Shown: positions 51,365 to 59,855, counted from the stretch's first letter. The stretch is DNA of 64,000 nucleotides from Xylanimonas cellulosilytica DSM 15894 (GCF_000024965.1 NC_013530.1:2356001-2420000); one strand, 5' to 3'. Numbers and translations are program-made. The notes: a model not told the origin generated them from the letters alone.

Positions 51365-51973
51365 ATGATACTCGTGCGCAAGTTCCACCTGGTGAGCCGC
51401 TGGCACGTCGACGCACCGGTCGACGCCGTCTGGGACGTGCTCGCCGACCCGGCGTTCACGTGGCCGTCCTGGTGGCCGGCGCTGAGCGCCGACGACGTCG
51501 TCGCCTCGGGCGGCCGCACCGCCGAACGCTGGTCGCGCGTGCGGCTGCGGGTGCGCAGCCCGCTCGGCTGGTCGCTGCACGTGGGGCTGGTGCTGGAGTC
51601 GGCCTGCGAGCCCGCCGCGGGGCCACCCGTCCAGGCGGGCCGGGCGCTGCTGCGCGCGTCGGGCGACCTGGTCGGCACGGGCGCCGTCGTCGTCGTGCGC
51701 CTGCCCGCACCGCTCCCGGACGGGGACGACGACGGCGGTGCCACCGAGGTGACCCTGACGTGGTCGGTGGGCCTGGCGCGGGCCGGCGTCACCGGGAGGC
51801 TGCTCGGCCTGCTGCCGCGGTGGGTGCTGACCGCGGCGCACGGCGCCGTCATGCGCTCGGGCGAGCGCGGGCTGCGGGCGCGCGTCGGGGCGGCCGCCGT
51901 CAGCCGGACTTCCGGCCGGTGGACTTCCGGCGCGACTTCGCCTCCTCGACGCTCTGGCGCAGCGCCTCCATGA
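51365..51973 (+). CDS. SRPBCC (START/polyketide-cyclase-like) family protein
   Basis: A 202-residue protein. Residues 1-175 fit the SRPBCC fold: RKFHLVSRWHVDAPVDAVWDVLADPAFTWPSWWPAL at the N-terminus and the long C-terminal helix. The family binds hydrophobic ligands; no specific role can be given. Start ATG 51365 or GTG 51374 are both possible. The last 74 bp overlap the end of ku on the other strand, so the C-terminal Ser/Arg/Pro residues are antisense to the ku C-terminus. Confidence 0.7.
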   Translation: MILVRKFHLVSRWHVDAPVDAVWDVLADPAFTWPSWWPALSADDVVASGGRTAERWSRVRLRVRSPLGWSLHVGLVLESACEPAAGPPVQAGRALLRASGDLVGTGAVVVVRLPAPLPDGDDDGGATEVTLTWSVGLARAGVTGRLLGLLPRWVLTAAHGAVMRSGERGLRARVGAAAVSRTSGRWTSGATSPPRRSGAAPP

Positions 51974-52724
51974 GGTCGATCACCTCGGCCCCCTCACCCT
52001 CGCCCTCAGCGGCCGCCTCACCGAAGGTGTCGGCGGTGCTCACCGCCTCGCCCTTCTCGATCTTGGCGTCGATGAGCTTGCGCAGCTGCGCTTGGTACTC
52101 GTCCTCGAACTCGCCGGGCGCGAAGTCGGCCTCGAAGCTCGCGACGAGCTGCTGCGACATCGTGAGCTCCTTGGCCGAGACCTTGACCGTCTCGTCGAGC
52201 GCGGGGAACTCGGCCTCGCGCACCTCGTCGGCCCACAGGAGGGTCTGGAGCACCAGCACGTCGCCGCGCACGCGCAGGGCGGCCAGGCGGGTGCGCTGCC
52301 GCAGGGCGAACTTCACGACGGCGGTGCGGTCGGTCTCCTCCAGCGTCCGGCGCAGCAGCACGTACGCCTTGGTGGACTTGGAGTCGGGCTCCAGGTAGTA
52401 GGTGCGGTCCAGCATGATCGGGTCGATCTGGTCGGAGGGCACGAACTCGACCACCTCGATCTCGCGGTCCCGCTCGGCGGGCAGGCCCGACAGGTCGTCC
52501 TTGGTGAGCACCACGGTGTGCTCACCGTCGTCATACGCCTTGTCGATGTGCTCGTACGGCACCACCTTGCCGTCCAGCTCGCACACGCGCTGGTAGCGGA
52601 TGCGGCCGCCGTCGGCGTCGTGCACCTGGTGCAGCGGCACGTCGTGGTCCTCGGTCGCGCTGTAGAGCTTGACGGGCACGTTGACGAGCCCGAACGTCAC
52701 GGCACCCTTCCAGATGGCTCGCAT
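51900..52724 (-). CDS. ku: Non-homologous end-joining protein Ku
   Basis: A 274-residue bacterial Ku that forms the homodimeric ring on broken DNA ends and recruits LigD. Typical segments are MRAIWKGAVTFGLVNVPVKLYSATEDHD, IRYQRVCELDGKVVPYE, YYLEPDSKSTKAYVLLRRTL and LVLQTLLWADEVRE. The C-terminus is lysine/arginine-rich (SRRKSTGRKSG), as in Ku proteins that contact DNA. Three minus-strand genes separate it from ligD, which is 2.5 kb away and on the other strand. Confidence 0.95.
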   Translation of the reverse strand: MRAIWKGAVTFGLVNVPVKLYSATEDHDVPLHQVHDADGGRIRYQRVCELDGKVVPYEHIDKAYDDGEHTVVLTKDDLSGLPAERDREIEVVEFVPSDQIDPIMLDRTYYLEPDSKSTKAYVLLRRTLEETDRTAVVKFALRQRTRLAALRVRGDVLVLQTLLWADEVREAEFPALDETVKVSAKELTMSQQLVASFEADFAPGEFEDEYQAQLRKLIDAKIEKGEAVSTADTFGEAAAEGEGEGAEVIDLMEALRQSVEEAKSRRKSTGRKSG

Positions 52725-52774
52725 CCGCCCATCGTCGCGCGGCAGGCGGGCGGCCGCCAGGGAACCGCGGCGGC

Positions 52775-53740
52775 CTACCCCGAGCTGCAGGAGAGTGCGG
52801 GAGTGCCATGCTCGCCGGGTGTCGCGGTCTGGCGCAGCTCGTGCTCCAGGTCTTCCTCGACCAGGAAGAGGTTGACGGCACCGCCGACGGCGGACCCGTC
52901 TCCCATGCTCATCGGCACGTTCGCGTACGGCGCGGCGGCGTTGCCCACCGCCCAGATCCGGTCGTGGCTGGTTCGTCCGTCGCTGCCGAGCTCGAGGAAC
53001 CCGGTGCCGAGTCGCGCGAGCGACTGCGGCAGATAGGTGTCGCGGGGAGCAAGGACGGAGCCGGTGAAGATGGCGTCGACGGTGGTGACCGAGCCGTCGG
53101 CGCAGCAGACATCGACGGCCCCGTCGGGGCGCGGAGCCAGTGCGGTGACCGGTGCGGTGCTGACCCGGGTGCCCAGTGCGCGCATCCGCATCAGGGTGGC
53201 GTCGTCGGTGGTGCCGGCGTCGGCGACGAACGCGGTGAGGTGGGTGCTCCACTGCCGCAGGAGCTGTGCCTGGAACAGACCCATCGCCGGGGTGGCGATC
53301 ACGGCGAGGCGCTTCCCGCGCACTTCCCATCCGTGGCAGTAGGGGCAGTGGAGCACTCGCCTCCCCCACAGGTCGGCGAGCCCGTCGATCGGTGCCAGCT
53401 CGTCGGCGGCACCCGTGGCATTGATGAGCGTCCTGCCGCGATGCAGCCCGGTCTCGGTGCGAACGACGACCTCGTCGGACGACGCGTCGGCCTCGGTCGC
53501 GTGACCGGGTGCGAAGGTCACGTCGTACTGGTTCAGCTCGAGACGCGCGCGGCGGCGCAGCTCCTCCGGAGGCGCCCCGTCGAAGCCGAGGACGGCGTGC
53601 ATGTGGTGGGCGAACCGGTTGCGCGGGAGGTCGTCGTCGAGCACGAGGACGCGTCGCCGTGCCCGTCCGAGCATCATCGCCGCGCTCAACCCGCCGGGGC
53701 CTGCGCCGACGACGATGGTGTCGAAGTGTTCCTGAGTCAT
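52775..53740 (-). CDS. Thioredoxin-reductase-like FAD disulfide oxidoreductase
   Basis: A 321-residue flavoprotein with FAD motif VVGAGPGGLSAAMMLGRARRRVLVLDD, redox pair C-P-Y-C in HCPYCHGWEVRG, and the C-terminal FAD loop DRIWAVGNAA. The second dinucleotide motif, normally GxGxxA/G, reads RLAVIATPAMGLFQ and lacks the glycines. That is more like O2-using dithiol oxidases (GliT/HlmI-type) than NADPH thioredoxin reductases. It lies 70 nt downstream of the cupin regulator. Confidence 0.85.
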   Translation of the reverse strand: MTQEHFDTIVVGAGPGGLSAAMMLGRARRRVLVLDDDLPRNRFAHHMHAVLGFDGAPPEELRRRARLELNQYDVTFAPGHATEADASSDEVVVRTETGLHRGRTLINATGAADELAPIDGLADLWGRRVLHCPYCHGWEVRGKRLAVIATPAMGLFQAQLLRQWSTHLTAFVADAGTTDDATLMRMRALGTRVSTAPVTALAPRPDGAVDVCCADGSVTTVDAIFTGSVLAPRDTYLPQSLARLGTGFLELGSDGRTSHDRIWAVGNAAAPYANVPMSMGDGSAVGGAVNLFLVEEDLEHELRQTATPGEHGTPALSCSSG

Positions 53741-53810
53741 GCGCCCACCCTGGGGCGCCCGGATCCGCCCGCACCACCTTCTTCCCAGATCTGCAAAGCG
53801 AGCGGGCGCG

Positions 53811-54383
53811 CTAGATCTCGGCGAGGTGCATCCGGCCGCCGTGCTTGCCGTAGATGGCGATGATCTCCGCCGGCTCGGTGGCGTGCGCGTTGCCGATCCA
53901 GTGCGGGGTCTTCGTGTCGAACTCCGCCGCTTCCCCTGCGACGAGGTGGGTGCCCTGCCCGGAGAGCACGAGGCGAACTTCGCCGTGGAGGACGTAGAGC
54001 CACTCACGGCCGGCGTGCGAGTGATACCTCGGGCTGGCCATCCGGGACTCCGGCGGATAGATCACCTTGTATGCCTGCAGCTGGCCCCGGTTGATGCCCA
54101 ACGGCACGAACGTGAGGCCGTCGCGGCGGATCGGACGCAGGTGCACCCGGGGATCGCCGTGCGCGGGCGCGGCGACGAGCTCGTCGAGGGGCACCCCGTA
54201 GACGCGGGCGAGCGGCAGGAGCTGCTCGAGGGTGGGGCGGATCTGGGAGCGTTCCAGCCGCGAGATCGTGCTCGACGTCAGCCCGGTCTGCTCGGCGAGG
54301 TCGGACAGCGTGAGACGCAGCGCCTGCCGGAATGCCCGCAACCGCGGTCCCACGTTGTCGAGCACGTCGTCGTCTCCGGCCAT
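53811..54383 (-). CDS. XRE-family transcriptional regulator with C-terminal cupin domain
   Basis: A 190-residue regulator with an HTH_3 domain (LRAFRQALRLTLSDLAEQTGLTSSTISRLERSQIRPTLEQLLPLARVYGVPLDEL) and a cupin sensor domain (YHSHAGREWLYVLHGEVRLVLSGQGTHLVAGEAAEFDTKTPHWIGN) with His residues suited to metal or ligand binding. ATG 54383 follows GAGGAAGG. Regulators of this kind usually control the adjacent gene, here the flavoprotein. The inducer is unknown. Confidence 0.9.
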   Translation of the reverse strand: MAGDDDVLDNVGPRLRAFRQALRLTLSDLAEQTGLTSSTISRLERSQIRPTLEQLLPLARVYGVPLDELVAAPAHGDPRVHLRPIRRDGLTFVPLGINRGQLQAYKVIYPPESRMASPRYHSHAGREWLYVLHGEVRLVLSGQGTHLVAGEAAEFDTKTPHWIGNAHATEPAEIIAIYGKHGGRMHLAEI

Positions 54384-54398
54384 GACCTTCCTCTCGGC

Positions 54399-55181
54399 TC
54401 AGCCCTGGTCGGACACGTCGACGGTACGGATGAACGCCGCGAGCATCTCCTCCGGGCCCATCGCGTCGAGCCCGTCCAGGGGATCGGCGTCGCCGGCGAT
54501 GGTGCGCACCTCCTCGTGGATCCGCTCCATGGAGGTGTCGAGGGACCAGGCGACGTCGGCGGCGAGCTTGAGCGAGTCGCTCAGGTGCTTGGGCACCGTC
54601 TGACCCAGCTTGTAGAAGATCTTGTGCTCGAGGCTGGCCCAGAAGTCCATGGCGATGGTGCGCAGCTGGATCTCGACCAGCACGTCCTCGACCCGGTCCG
54701 ACAGGTACACGGGGATGCGCACGATCAGGTGCAGCGACTTGTACCCGCTGGGCTTGGGGTGGGCGATGTAGTCGCGCTCCTCGACGAGGGTGACGTCCCC
54801 CTGGCCGATGATCATGTCCCGCACCCGGTAGATGTCCGAGACGAAGCTGCACGTCACCCGCACCCCCGCGATGTCGAACATCTCGCCGCGGATGCCCTGC
54901 ATCGTCAGCGGGATGTCCTTGCGGCGCGCCTTGGCGAGGATCGACTCGAACGTCTTGAGCCGCGATCCGACGTGCTCGATCGGGTTGTAGTCGTGGATCT
55001 GCCGGAACTCCTCGCGCAGGATCGAGATCTTCGTCATGACCTCGTCGATCCCGAACTTGTAGCTCAGCAGCATGCGCCGCAGGTCGTGCATGAGGCGGCG
55101 CACCTGCGCCGCGTTCGGCAGCGAGCCCGACGCGGTCAGCGCGGCCACCGTGGGTGCCTGCGGGGCGTGGGAATCCGTCAC
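54399..55181 (-). CDS. Small alarmone synthetase (RelA/SpoT synthetase domain only)
   Basis: A 260-residue protein with a RelA/SpoT-type synthetase domain and neither a hydrolase nor TGS/ACT domains. Motifs are DIAGVRVTCSFVSDIYRV, RDYIAHPKPSGYKSLHLIVRIP and the catalytic VEIQLRTIAMDFWASLEHKIFYK. It would make (p)ppGpp from ATP and GDP/GTP, as YjbM/YwaC do. GTG 55181 is favoured by TACCGT 6 nt upstream; ATG 55214 would add 11 residues. It is divergent from ligD by 39 bp. Confidence 0.9.
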   Translation of the reverse strand: MTDSHAPQAPTVAALTASGSLPNAAQVRRLMHDLRRMLLSYKFGIDEVMTKISILREEFRQIHDYNPIEHVGSRLKTFESILAKARRKDIPLTMQGIRGEMFDIAGVRVTCSFVSDIYRVRDMIIGQGDVTLVEERDYIAHPKPSGYKSLHLIVRIPVYLSDRVEDVLVEIQLRTIAMDFWASLEHKIFYKLGQTVPKHLSDSLKLAADVAWSLDTSMERIHEEVRTIAGDADPLDGLDAMGPEEMLAAFIRTVDVSDQG

Positions 55182-55187
55182 AGCCTC

Positions 55188-55193
55188 ACGGTA
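55188..55193 (-). promoter_or_regulatory. -10 hexamer TACCGT, leaderless start of the alarmone synthetase gene
   Basis: On the minus strand TACCGT is followed by 6 nt (GAGGCT) and GTG 55181. Confidence 0.5.
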
Positions 55194-55220
55194 TGCCGGA
55201 TTCCGCGCCACCATGGGGTG

Positions 55221-57797
55221 ATGGGCGCACCGACGACGGTCACCGTGGACGGGCACCGCCTCCAGCTCACGAACCTGGACAAGGTGCTCTATCCGGCCAC
55301 GGGCACCACCAAGGGCGAGGTGATCGACTATCTCGCCCGGATCGCACCCGTCCTGCTCCCCCACGCCCGGCGGCGTCCCGCGACGCGCAAGCGGTGGCCC
55401 GACGGCGTCGAGGGCCAGGTGTTCTTCCAGAAGAACGCCGACCGCTCCACGCCGTCGTGGGTGCGCACGCACCGCATCCAGCACAAGACGTCGGCCAACG
55501 ACTACGTGCTGGTCGACGACGTCGCCACGCTCACCTGGCTGGGGCAGACGGCGTCGCTCGAGCTGCACGTGCCGCAGTGGCAGGTCGGGCGCACCGGCAC
55601 CCACCTGCCGCCGGACCGGCTGGTGCTCGACCTGGACCCCGGCGAGGGCGCGGGCCTGCCCGAGTGCGCGGAGGTCGCGCGGCTGGCCCGGGCGATCCTC
55701 CAGGGGATGGGGCTGGAGCCGCTGCCGGTGACCTCCGGGTCGAAGGGCATCCACCTGTACGCCGCACTGTCCGCCGGGTCCTCCCCCGAGGGGGCGAAGC
55801 CGTCCTCCGCGGAGCAGATCACCGACGTCGCGCACGAGCTCGCCCGGTACCTGGAGGCCGAGCACCCCGACCTGGTGGTCAGCGACATGAAGAAGTCGCT
55901 GCGCGGCGGCAAGGTGCTCGTGGACTGGTCGCAGAACAACGGGGCGAAGACGACGATCGCGCCCTACTCGCTGCGCGGGCGCACCCGTCCCACGGTCGCG
56001 GCACCGCGCACCTGGGCGGAGCTCGACGACCCGGACCTGCGGCAGCTCTCGTACGAGGAGGTGCTGGACCGGGTGGCCCGCGACGGCGACCTGCTGGCCG
56101 GGCTGACGGCGGGTCACCTGTCCCAGCTCGAGCCGACCCCGGCGCACCTGGCCCGGTTCGAGCGCCTGGCCACCTACAACGCCAAGCGGGACCCCGCCAG
56201 GACCCCGGAACCCTTCGACACCGCCCCACCCGCTCCGGTGGTTGAGCCTGTCGAAACCACGCCACCGGTGGGAGGGGTTTCGACAGGCTCAACCACCGGG
56301 GTGGGCTCAACCATCGGGGTGGGCTCGACCACCGGGGTGGGCGCGCCCACCTTCGTGATCCAGGAGCACCACGCCCGCCGCCTGCACTGGGACTTCCGCC
56401 TCGAGCGCGACGGGGTGCTGGTGAGCTGGGCGCTGCCCAAGGGCGAGCCGACCGACCCCGGCACGAACCACCTGGCCGTGCAGACCGAGGACCACCCGCT
56501 CGCGTACGGCGGCTTCGAGGGCACCATCCCGAACGGCGAGTACGGGGCGGGCGAGGTGACCATCTGGGACTCCGGCACGTACGAGACCGAGAAGTGGCGC
56601 GACGGCAAGGAGGTCATCGCCGTCCTGCACAGCGAGCGCCGCGGCACCCGCCGCCTCGCACTGATCCGCACGGGCCGCGCGGAGGGCGACAACCAGTGGC
56701 TGATCCACCGCACGAAGGCCCAGCCCGCCGAGGACGTGGCTTCGCCGGCCCCGGTGGTTGAGCCTGTCGAAACCACCACCCCGACCCGCTCGACCGCCGA
56801 GGTCGCGGTCCGGCTCGAACCCATGCTCGCCTCCGCCGCCCAGCCGGCCGAGGTCCGCGCCCTGGAGGCCGACGGGGAGTCGGGCAGCCACGACTGGGTG
56901 TTCGAGATGAAGTGGGACGGCTACCGCACCCTCGCCGTCGTCGAACCCGGCCCCGACGGCACGCGCGCCATCCGTCTCACCTCCCGCACGGGACAGGACT
57001 TCACGCGCACCTACCCGGAGCTGGCGCCGCTCGCCGCGCAGGTCACCGGCGAGCTGCCGGTGGTCCTGGACGCCGAGATCGTCGCCCTCGACGCCGCAGG
57101 CCGCCCCGACTTCCGCCGGCTGCAGCAGCACGCGGGCAACGTCGAGCTCATGGTCTTCGACGTGCTCCAGGTGGGCGACCGGTCCCTGCTGCACACCCCG
57201 TACGACGAGCGCCGAACCGTGCTGGCCGACGTCCTCGACGCACGACGTCCGGTCCACCTGCCCGCCGCGTTCGACGGCGACCTGACCGCCGCGCTGGAGA
57301 CCTCGCGACGCCTGCGCCTCGAGGGCGTCATGGCCAAGCGCCGTGAGTCGACCTACCAGCCGGGCCGCCGGACGCGGCAGTGGCTCAAGCTCAAGCACAC
57401 CGCCGTCCAGGAGGTGGTCGTCGTCGGGTGGCGTCCGCTGCGCGCGGGAGAAACCGACGAGGACCCGCGGTATGCGGGCGGCCTGCTGCTCGCCGTACCC
57501 GCCGACGACGGCGCCCTGCGCTACGTGGGCCGCGTCGGGACGGGGTTCAGCGACGCCGAACGCCGCGACGTCGCCACCCGCCTCGCCGCCGTCGAACGCA
57601 AGACGCCGCCGCTCGACGGCGTCCCCCGGCCCGACGCCGCTCACACCCGCTGGGTCACCCCGCGGCTGGTCGGCGAGGTGGAGTTCGCGGAATGGACCGG
57701 CGACCCGACCGACGACCCCGAGGCCCGGTTGCGCGCCGCCCGCTGGCGCGGCTGGCGCCCGGACAAGGAGCCCGCCGACGTCGTCGTCGAACCCTGA
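55221..57797 (+). CDS. ligD: Multifunctional ATP-dependent DNA ligase LigD (polymerase-phosphoesterase-ligase)
   Basis: An 858-residue NHEJ enzyme in the mycobacterial order. The POL domain covers residues about 1-330, with catalytic LDLDPGEG at about 136-143. The PE 3'-phosphoesterase domain covers about 375-505 (HHARRLHWDFRLE, NGEYGAGEV). The LIG domain covers about 535-858, with catalytic Lys564 in MKWDGYR. Both inter-domain linkers are made of the dispersed palindromic repeat: residues 340-374 (V-V-E-P-V-E-T-T, then V-S-T-G-S-T-T-G and G-V-G-S-T-T units) and 512-519. It works with Ku at 51900. ATG 55221 is chosen; GTG 55218 is equally possible. Confidence 0.95.
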   Translation: MGAPTTVTVDGHRLQLTNLDKVLYPATGTTKGEVIDYLARIAPVLLPHARRRPATRKRWPDGVEGQVFFQKNADRSTPSWVRTHRIQHKTSANDYVLVDDVATLTWLGQTASLELHVPQWQVGRTGTHLPPDRLVLDLDPGEGAGLPECAEVARLARAILQGMGLEPLPVTSGSKGIHLYAALSAGSSPEGAKPSSAEQITDVAHELARYLEAEHPDLVVSDMKKSLRGGKVLVDWSQNNGAKTTIAPYSLRGRTRPTVAAPRTWAELDDPDLRQLSYEEVLDRVARDGDLLAGLTAGHLSQLEPTPAHLARFERLATYNAKRDPARTPEPFDTAPPAPVVEPVETTPPVGGVSTGSTTGVGSTIGVGSTTGVGAPTFVIQEHHARRLHWDFRLERDGVLVSWALPKGEPTDPGTNHLAVQTEDHPLAYGGFEGTIPNGEYGAGEVTIWDSGTYETEKWRDGKEVIAVLHSERRGTRRLALIRTGRAEGDNQWLIHRTKAQPAEDVASPAPVVEPVETTTPTRSTAEVAVRLEPMLASAAQPAEVRALEADGESGSHDWVFEMKWDGYRTLAVVEPGPDGTRAIRLTSRTGQDFTRTYPELAPLAAQVTGELPVVLDAEIVALDAAGRPDFRRLQQHAGNVELMVFDVLQVGDRSLLHTPYDERRTVLADVLDARRPVHLPAAFDGDLTAALETSRRLRLEGVMAKRRESTYQPGRRTRQWLKLKHTAVQEVVVVGWRPLRAGETDEDPRYAGGLLLAVPADDGALRYVGRVGTGFSDAERRDVATRLAAVERKTPPLDGVPRPDAAHTRWVTPRLVGEVEFAEWTGDPTDDPEARLRAARWRGWRPDKEPADVVVEP
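56237..56342 (+). repeat. Palindromic repeats in the LigD POL-PE linker
   Basis: A full copy at 56237-56260, an inverted copy at 56274-56297, then two 18-bp half-copy units (GGGGTGGGCTCAACCATC type) to about 56342. All are in frame with ligD. Confidence 0.9.
56753..56777 (+). repeat. Palindromic repeat in the LigD PE-LIG linker
   Basis: One full copy, translated V-V-E-P-V-E-T-T at residues 512-519, at the boundary between the phosphoesterase and ligase domains. Confidence 0.9.
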
Positions 57798-57808
57798 GCG
57801 ACGGCCCG

Positions 57809-59119
57809 TCAGCGTGCGAGCTGCGCGAGCCTGCGCGCCAGGAACCGCCGGTCTCCCTCCCGGTCCACGAGCTCCAGGGCCCGCCGGTACTCGGCCACCG
57901 CCTCGTCGTGGCGCCCGGCCCGGCGGAGCAGGTCGGCCCGGACCGCGGGCAGCAGGTGGTACGAGCCGAGCCCGCCGATCGCGTCGACCGCCGCCAGCGC
58001 CTCGTCGGCGCCACGGACCTCCGCGAGCGCCACGGCCCGGTTGAGCCGCACCACGGGCGAGCCGGTCAGGTCGACCAGCACGTCGTAGAGGCCCAGCACC
58101 TCGACCCAGTCCACCGCCGACGACGACGGTGCGTCCGCGTGCAGCGCGGCGATCGCGGCCTGCACCTGGTACGGCCCGGGCCGGTGGCGGGCGAGGGCGT
58201 CGTCGAGCCGGGCGAGCGCCGCGTCGATCTCGGGCCGGCGCCACAGGGAGCGGTCCTGCTCCTCGAGCGTGCGCACCACCCCGTCCGCTCCCACGCGGGC
58301 GTCGCGGCGGGCGTGCTGCAGCAGCACGAGGGCGAGCAGGCCCTGCGCCTCGGGTTCGTCCGGCAGCAGCCGGGCGACGAGCCGGGCGAGCCGCACGGCC
58401 GTGTCGGCGAGCGCCCGTCGCTCCGCGCCGTCAGGGACGTCGGCGACGGGCTCGGCCCACGCGTCGAACCCCTCGGTGAACAGGACGTAGAGCACGGCCA
58501 GCACCGCGGACACGCGCTCGCGCCGCAGCGCGGGCGGCGGCGTGCGGAACGCGATCCCGGTGCTCCGGATGCGCTTCTTGGTGCGGACCAGTCGCTGCGC
58601 CATCGTCGCCTCAGGGACCAGGAACGCCCGCGCGACCTGCGCCGTCGTCATGCCCGTGAGGGAACGCAGCGTGAGCGCGACGCGACCCTCCATCGGCAGC
58701 GCCGGGTGGCAGCAGGCGAAGACGAGTCCGAGCAGGTCCTCGTCGGCCGTGGCAGCCGACCACGCCTCGGTCATCGCGTCGGCGACGCCGTCGCCGACGG
58801 GATCGGCGTCCCGGCCGGCCTCCGCGACGGGCGAGGCCTCGACCCGTTCGGCCAGCCGCGCGGCAGCGGCGACCTTGTCGCGTTCCACGGCCCGACGGCG
58901 GAGCCGGTCCGTGGCGTGGCGCCGCGCTGCGGTCGTGAGCCACGCGCCGGGCCGGTCGGGGACGCCGTCGCGCCCCCAGGTGCGCAGCGCGGTGGCGAAC
59001 GCCTCGGCCGTGACCTCCTCGGCGAGGTCCAGGTCACCCGACCAGCGCGCGACGGCCGCGAGGACGCGTCCCCACTCGCTGCGGAACGCGTCCTCGACGG
59101 CCTGGGCGACGTCGGTCAC
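57809..59119 (-). CDS. ECF42-type RNA polymerase sigma factor
   Basis: A 436-residue sigma factor. Region 2 is near residues 10-75 (FRSEWGRVLAAVARWSGDLDLAEEVTAEAFATAL), and region 4 near 130-185 (LTLRSLTGMTTAQVARAFLVPEATMAQRLVRTKKRIR). A long C-terminal extension (DUF6596/TPR-like, about 190-436) is characteristic of the ECF42 group, which lacks a classic anti-sigma factor and is linked to DGPF/YCII proteins. Two such genes precede it, with starts and stops overlapping. GTG 59119 overlaps the upstream stop by 4 nt. Confidence 0.92.
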   Translation of the reverse strand: MTDVAQAVEDAFRSEWGRVLAAVARWSGDLDLAEEVTAEAFATALRTWGRDGVPDRPGAWLTTAARRHATDRLRRRAVERDKVAAAARLAERVEASPVAEAGRDADPVGDGVADAMTEAWSAATADEDLLGLVFACCHPALPMEGRVALTLRSLTGMTTAQVARAFLVPEATMAQRLVRTKKRIRSTGIAFRTPPPALRRERVSAVLAVLYVLFTEGFDAWAEPVADVPDGAERRALADTAVRLARLVARLLPDEPEAQGLLALVLLQHARRDARVGADGVVRTLEEQDRSLWRRPEIDAALARLDDALARHRPGPYQVQAAIAALHADAPSSSAVDWVEVLGLYDVLVDLTGSPVVRLNRAVALAEVRGADEALAAVDAIGGLGSYHLLPAVRADLLRRAGRHDEAVAEYRRALELVDREGDRRFLARRLAQLAR

Positions 59120-59469
59120 GGGCCGCCCCAGGCGGGGCCGGGACCGTCGACGGGCCAGAACGGGTGCACCTCGATCGTGGACTCGTGCGCGCCGGGGTGC
59201 TCGGCGGCGATCGCGAGCGCGGACTCGAGGTCGGGCGCCTCGATGACGTCGAACCCGCCGATGATCTCCTTCGACTCCGCGAACGGGCCGTCGGTGACCA
59301 CGGTCGCGCCGTCGCGCACCTGGATGCGGCGCGTGTCCGCCCCTGGCCGGAGCCGCTCGCCGATGATGCGAGCGCCGCTGGCGTCGTGCCGGCTCACCCA
59401 GTCGTCGATGTCGGGGCCGGGCTCCCGGACCGGGACGTCGGGCTCGAGGATCAGGAGCAGGTACCGCAT
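59116..59469 (-). CDS. YCII-related DGPF-domain protein
   Basis: A 117-residue single-domain protein with a ferredoxin-like fold, starting MRYLLLILEPDVP and carrying VVTDGPFAESKEIIGGFDVIEAPD, which contains the D-G-P-F motif. It is the partner of the downstream ECF42 sigma factor. Its exact role (sensor, enzyme or sigma modulator) is not established. It overlaps the sigma gene by 4 nt and the second DGPF gene by 1 nt. Confidence 0.9.
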   Translation of the reverse strand: MRYLLLILEPDVPVREPGPDIDDWVSRHDASGARIIGERLRPGADTRRIQVRDGATVVTDGPFAESKEIIGGFDVIEAPDLESALAIAAEHPGAHESTIEVHPFWPVDGPGPAWGGP

Positions 59470-59855
59470 CAGTCGAGGTCCAGGTTGAGGGGCCAGAACG
59501 GGTGGAGCTGGATCGCACCGTCGAACGCGCACGGGTGCTTCGCGGCGATCGCGACCGCCTCGTCCAGGTCGGGTGCCTCGATGATGTCGAAGCCCGCGAT
59601 CTGCTCCTTGGCCTCGATGAACGGCCCGTCGGTGACGACGACGTCGCCGCCGCGCACCTTGACGCCCACCGCCTCCTCGTGCGGGCGCAACCGCTCGCCG
59701 AGGATGCCGTGACCGCTGCCGTAGGTGTCCTTGACCCACTCCTCGATCGGGGTCTGGCCCTCGGTGTCGCCCGGGTCCTCGGGCGTGGACAGCACCAGCA
59801 TCAGGTAGCGCACGGTCGTCTCCTCACCGCTGTCGTGGTTCGTGCTCAGGCTCAT
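59469..59855 (-). CDS. YCII-related DGPF-domain protein, paralogue of the neighbour
   Basis: A DGPF protein with VVTDGPFIEAKEQIAGFDIIEAPD, similar to the next gene along its length. Two starts look good. ATG 59855 has AGGAGG 6 nt upstream (128 residues). GTG 59813 has GGTGAGGAG upstream and gives the family-typical MRYLMLV start (114 residues). It is the first gene of the DGPF-DGPF-ECF42 operon and is divergent from the lipoprotein gene. Confidence 0.88.
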   Translation of the reverse strand: MSLSTNHDSGEETTVRYLMLVLSTPEDPGDTEGQTPIEEWVKDTYGSGHGILGERLRPHEEAVGVKVRGGDVVVTDGPFIEAKEQIAGFDIIEAPDLDEAVAIAAKHPCAFDGAIQLHPFWPLNLDLD

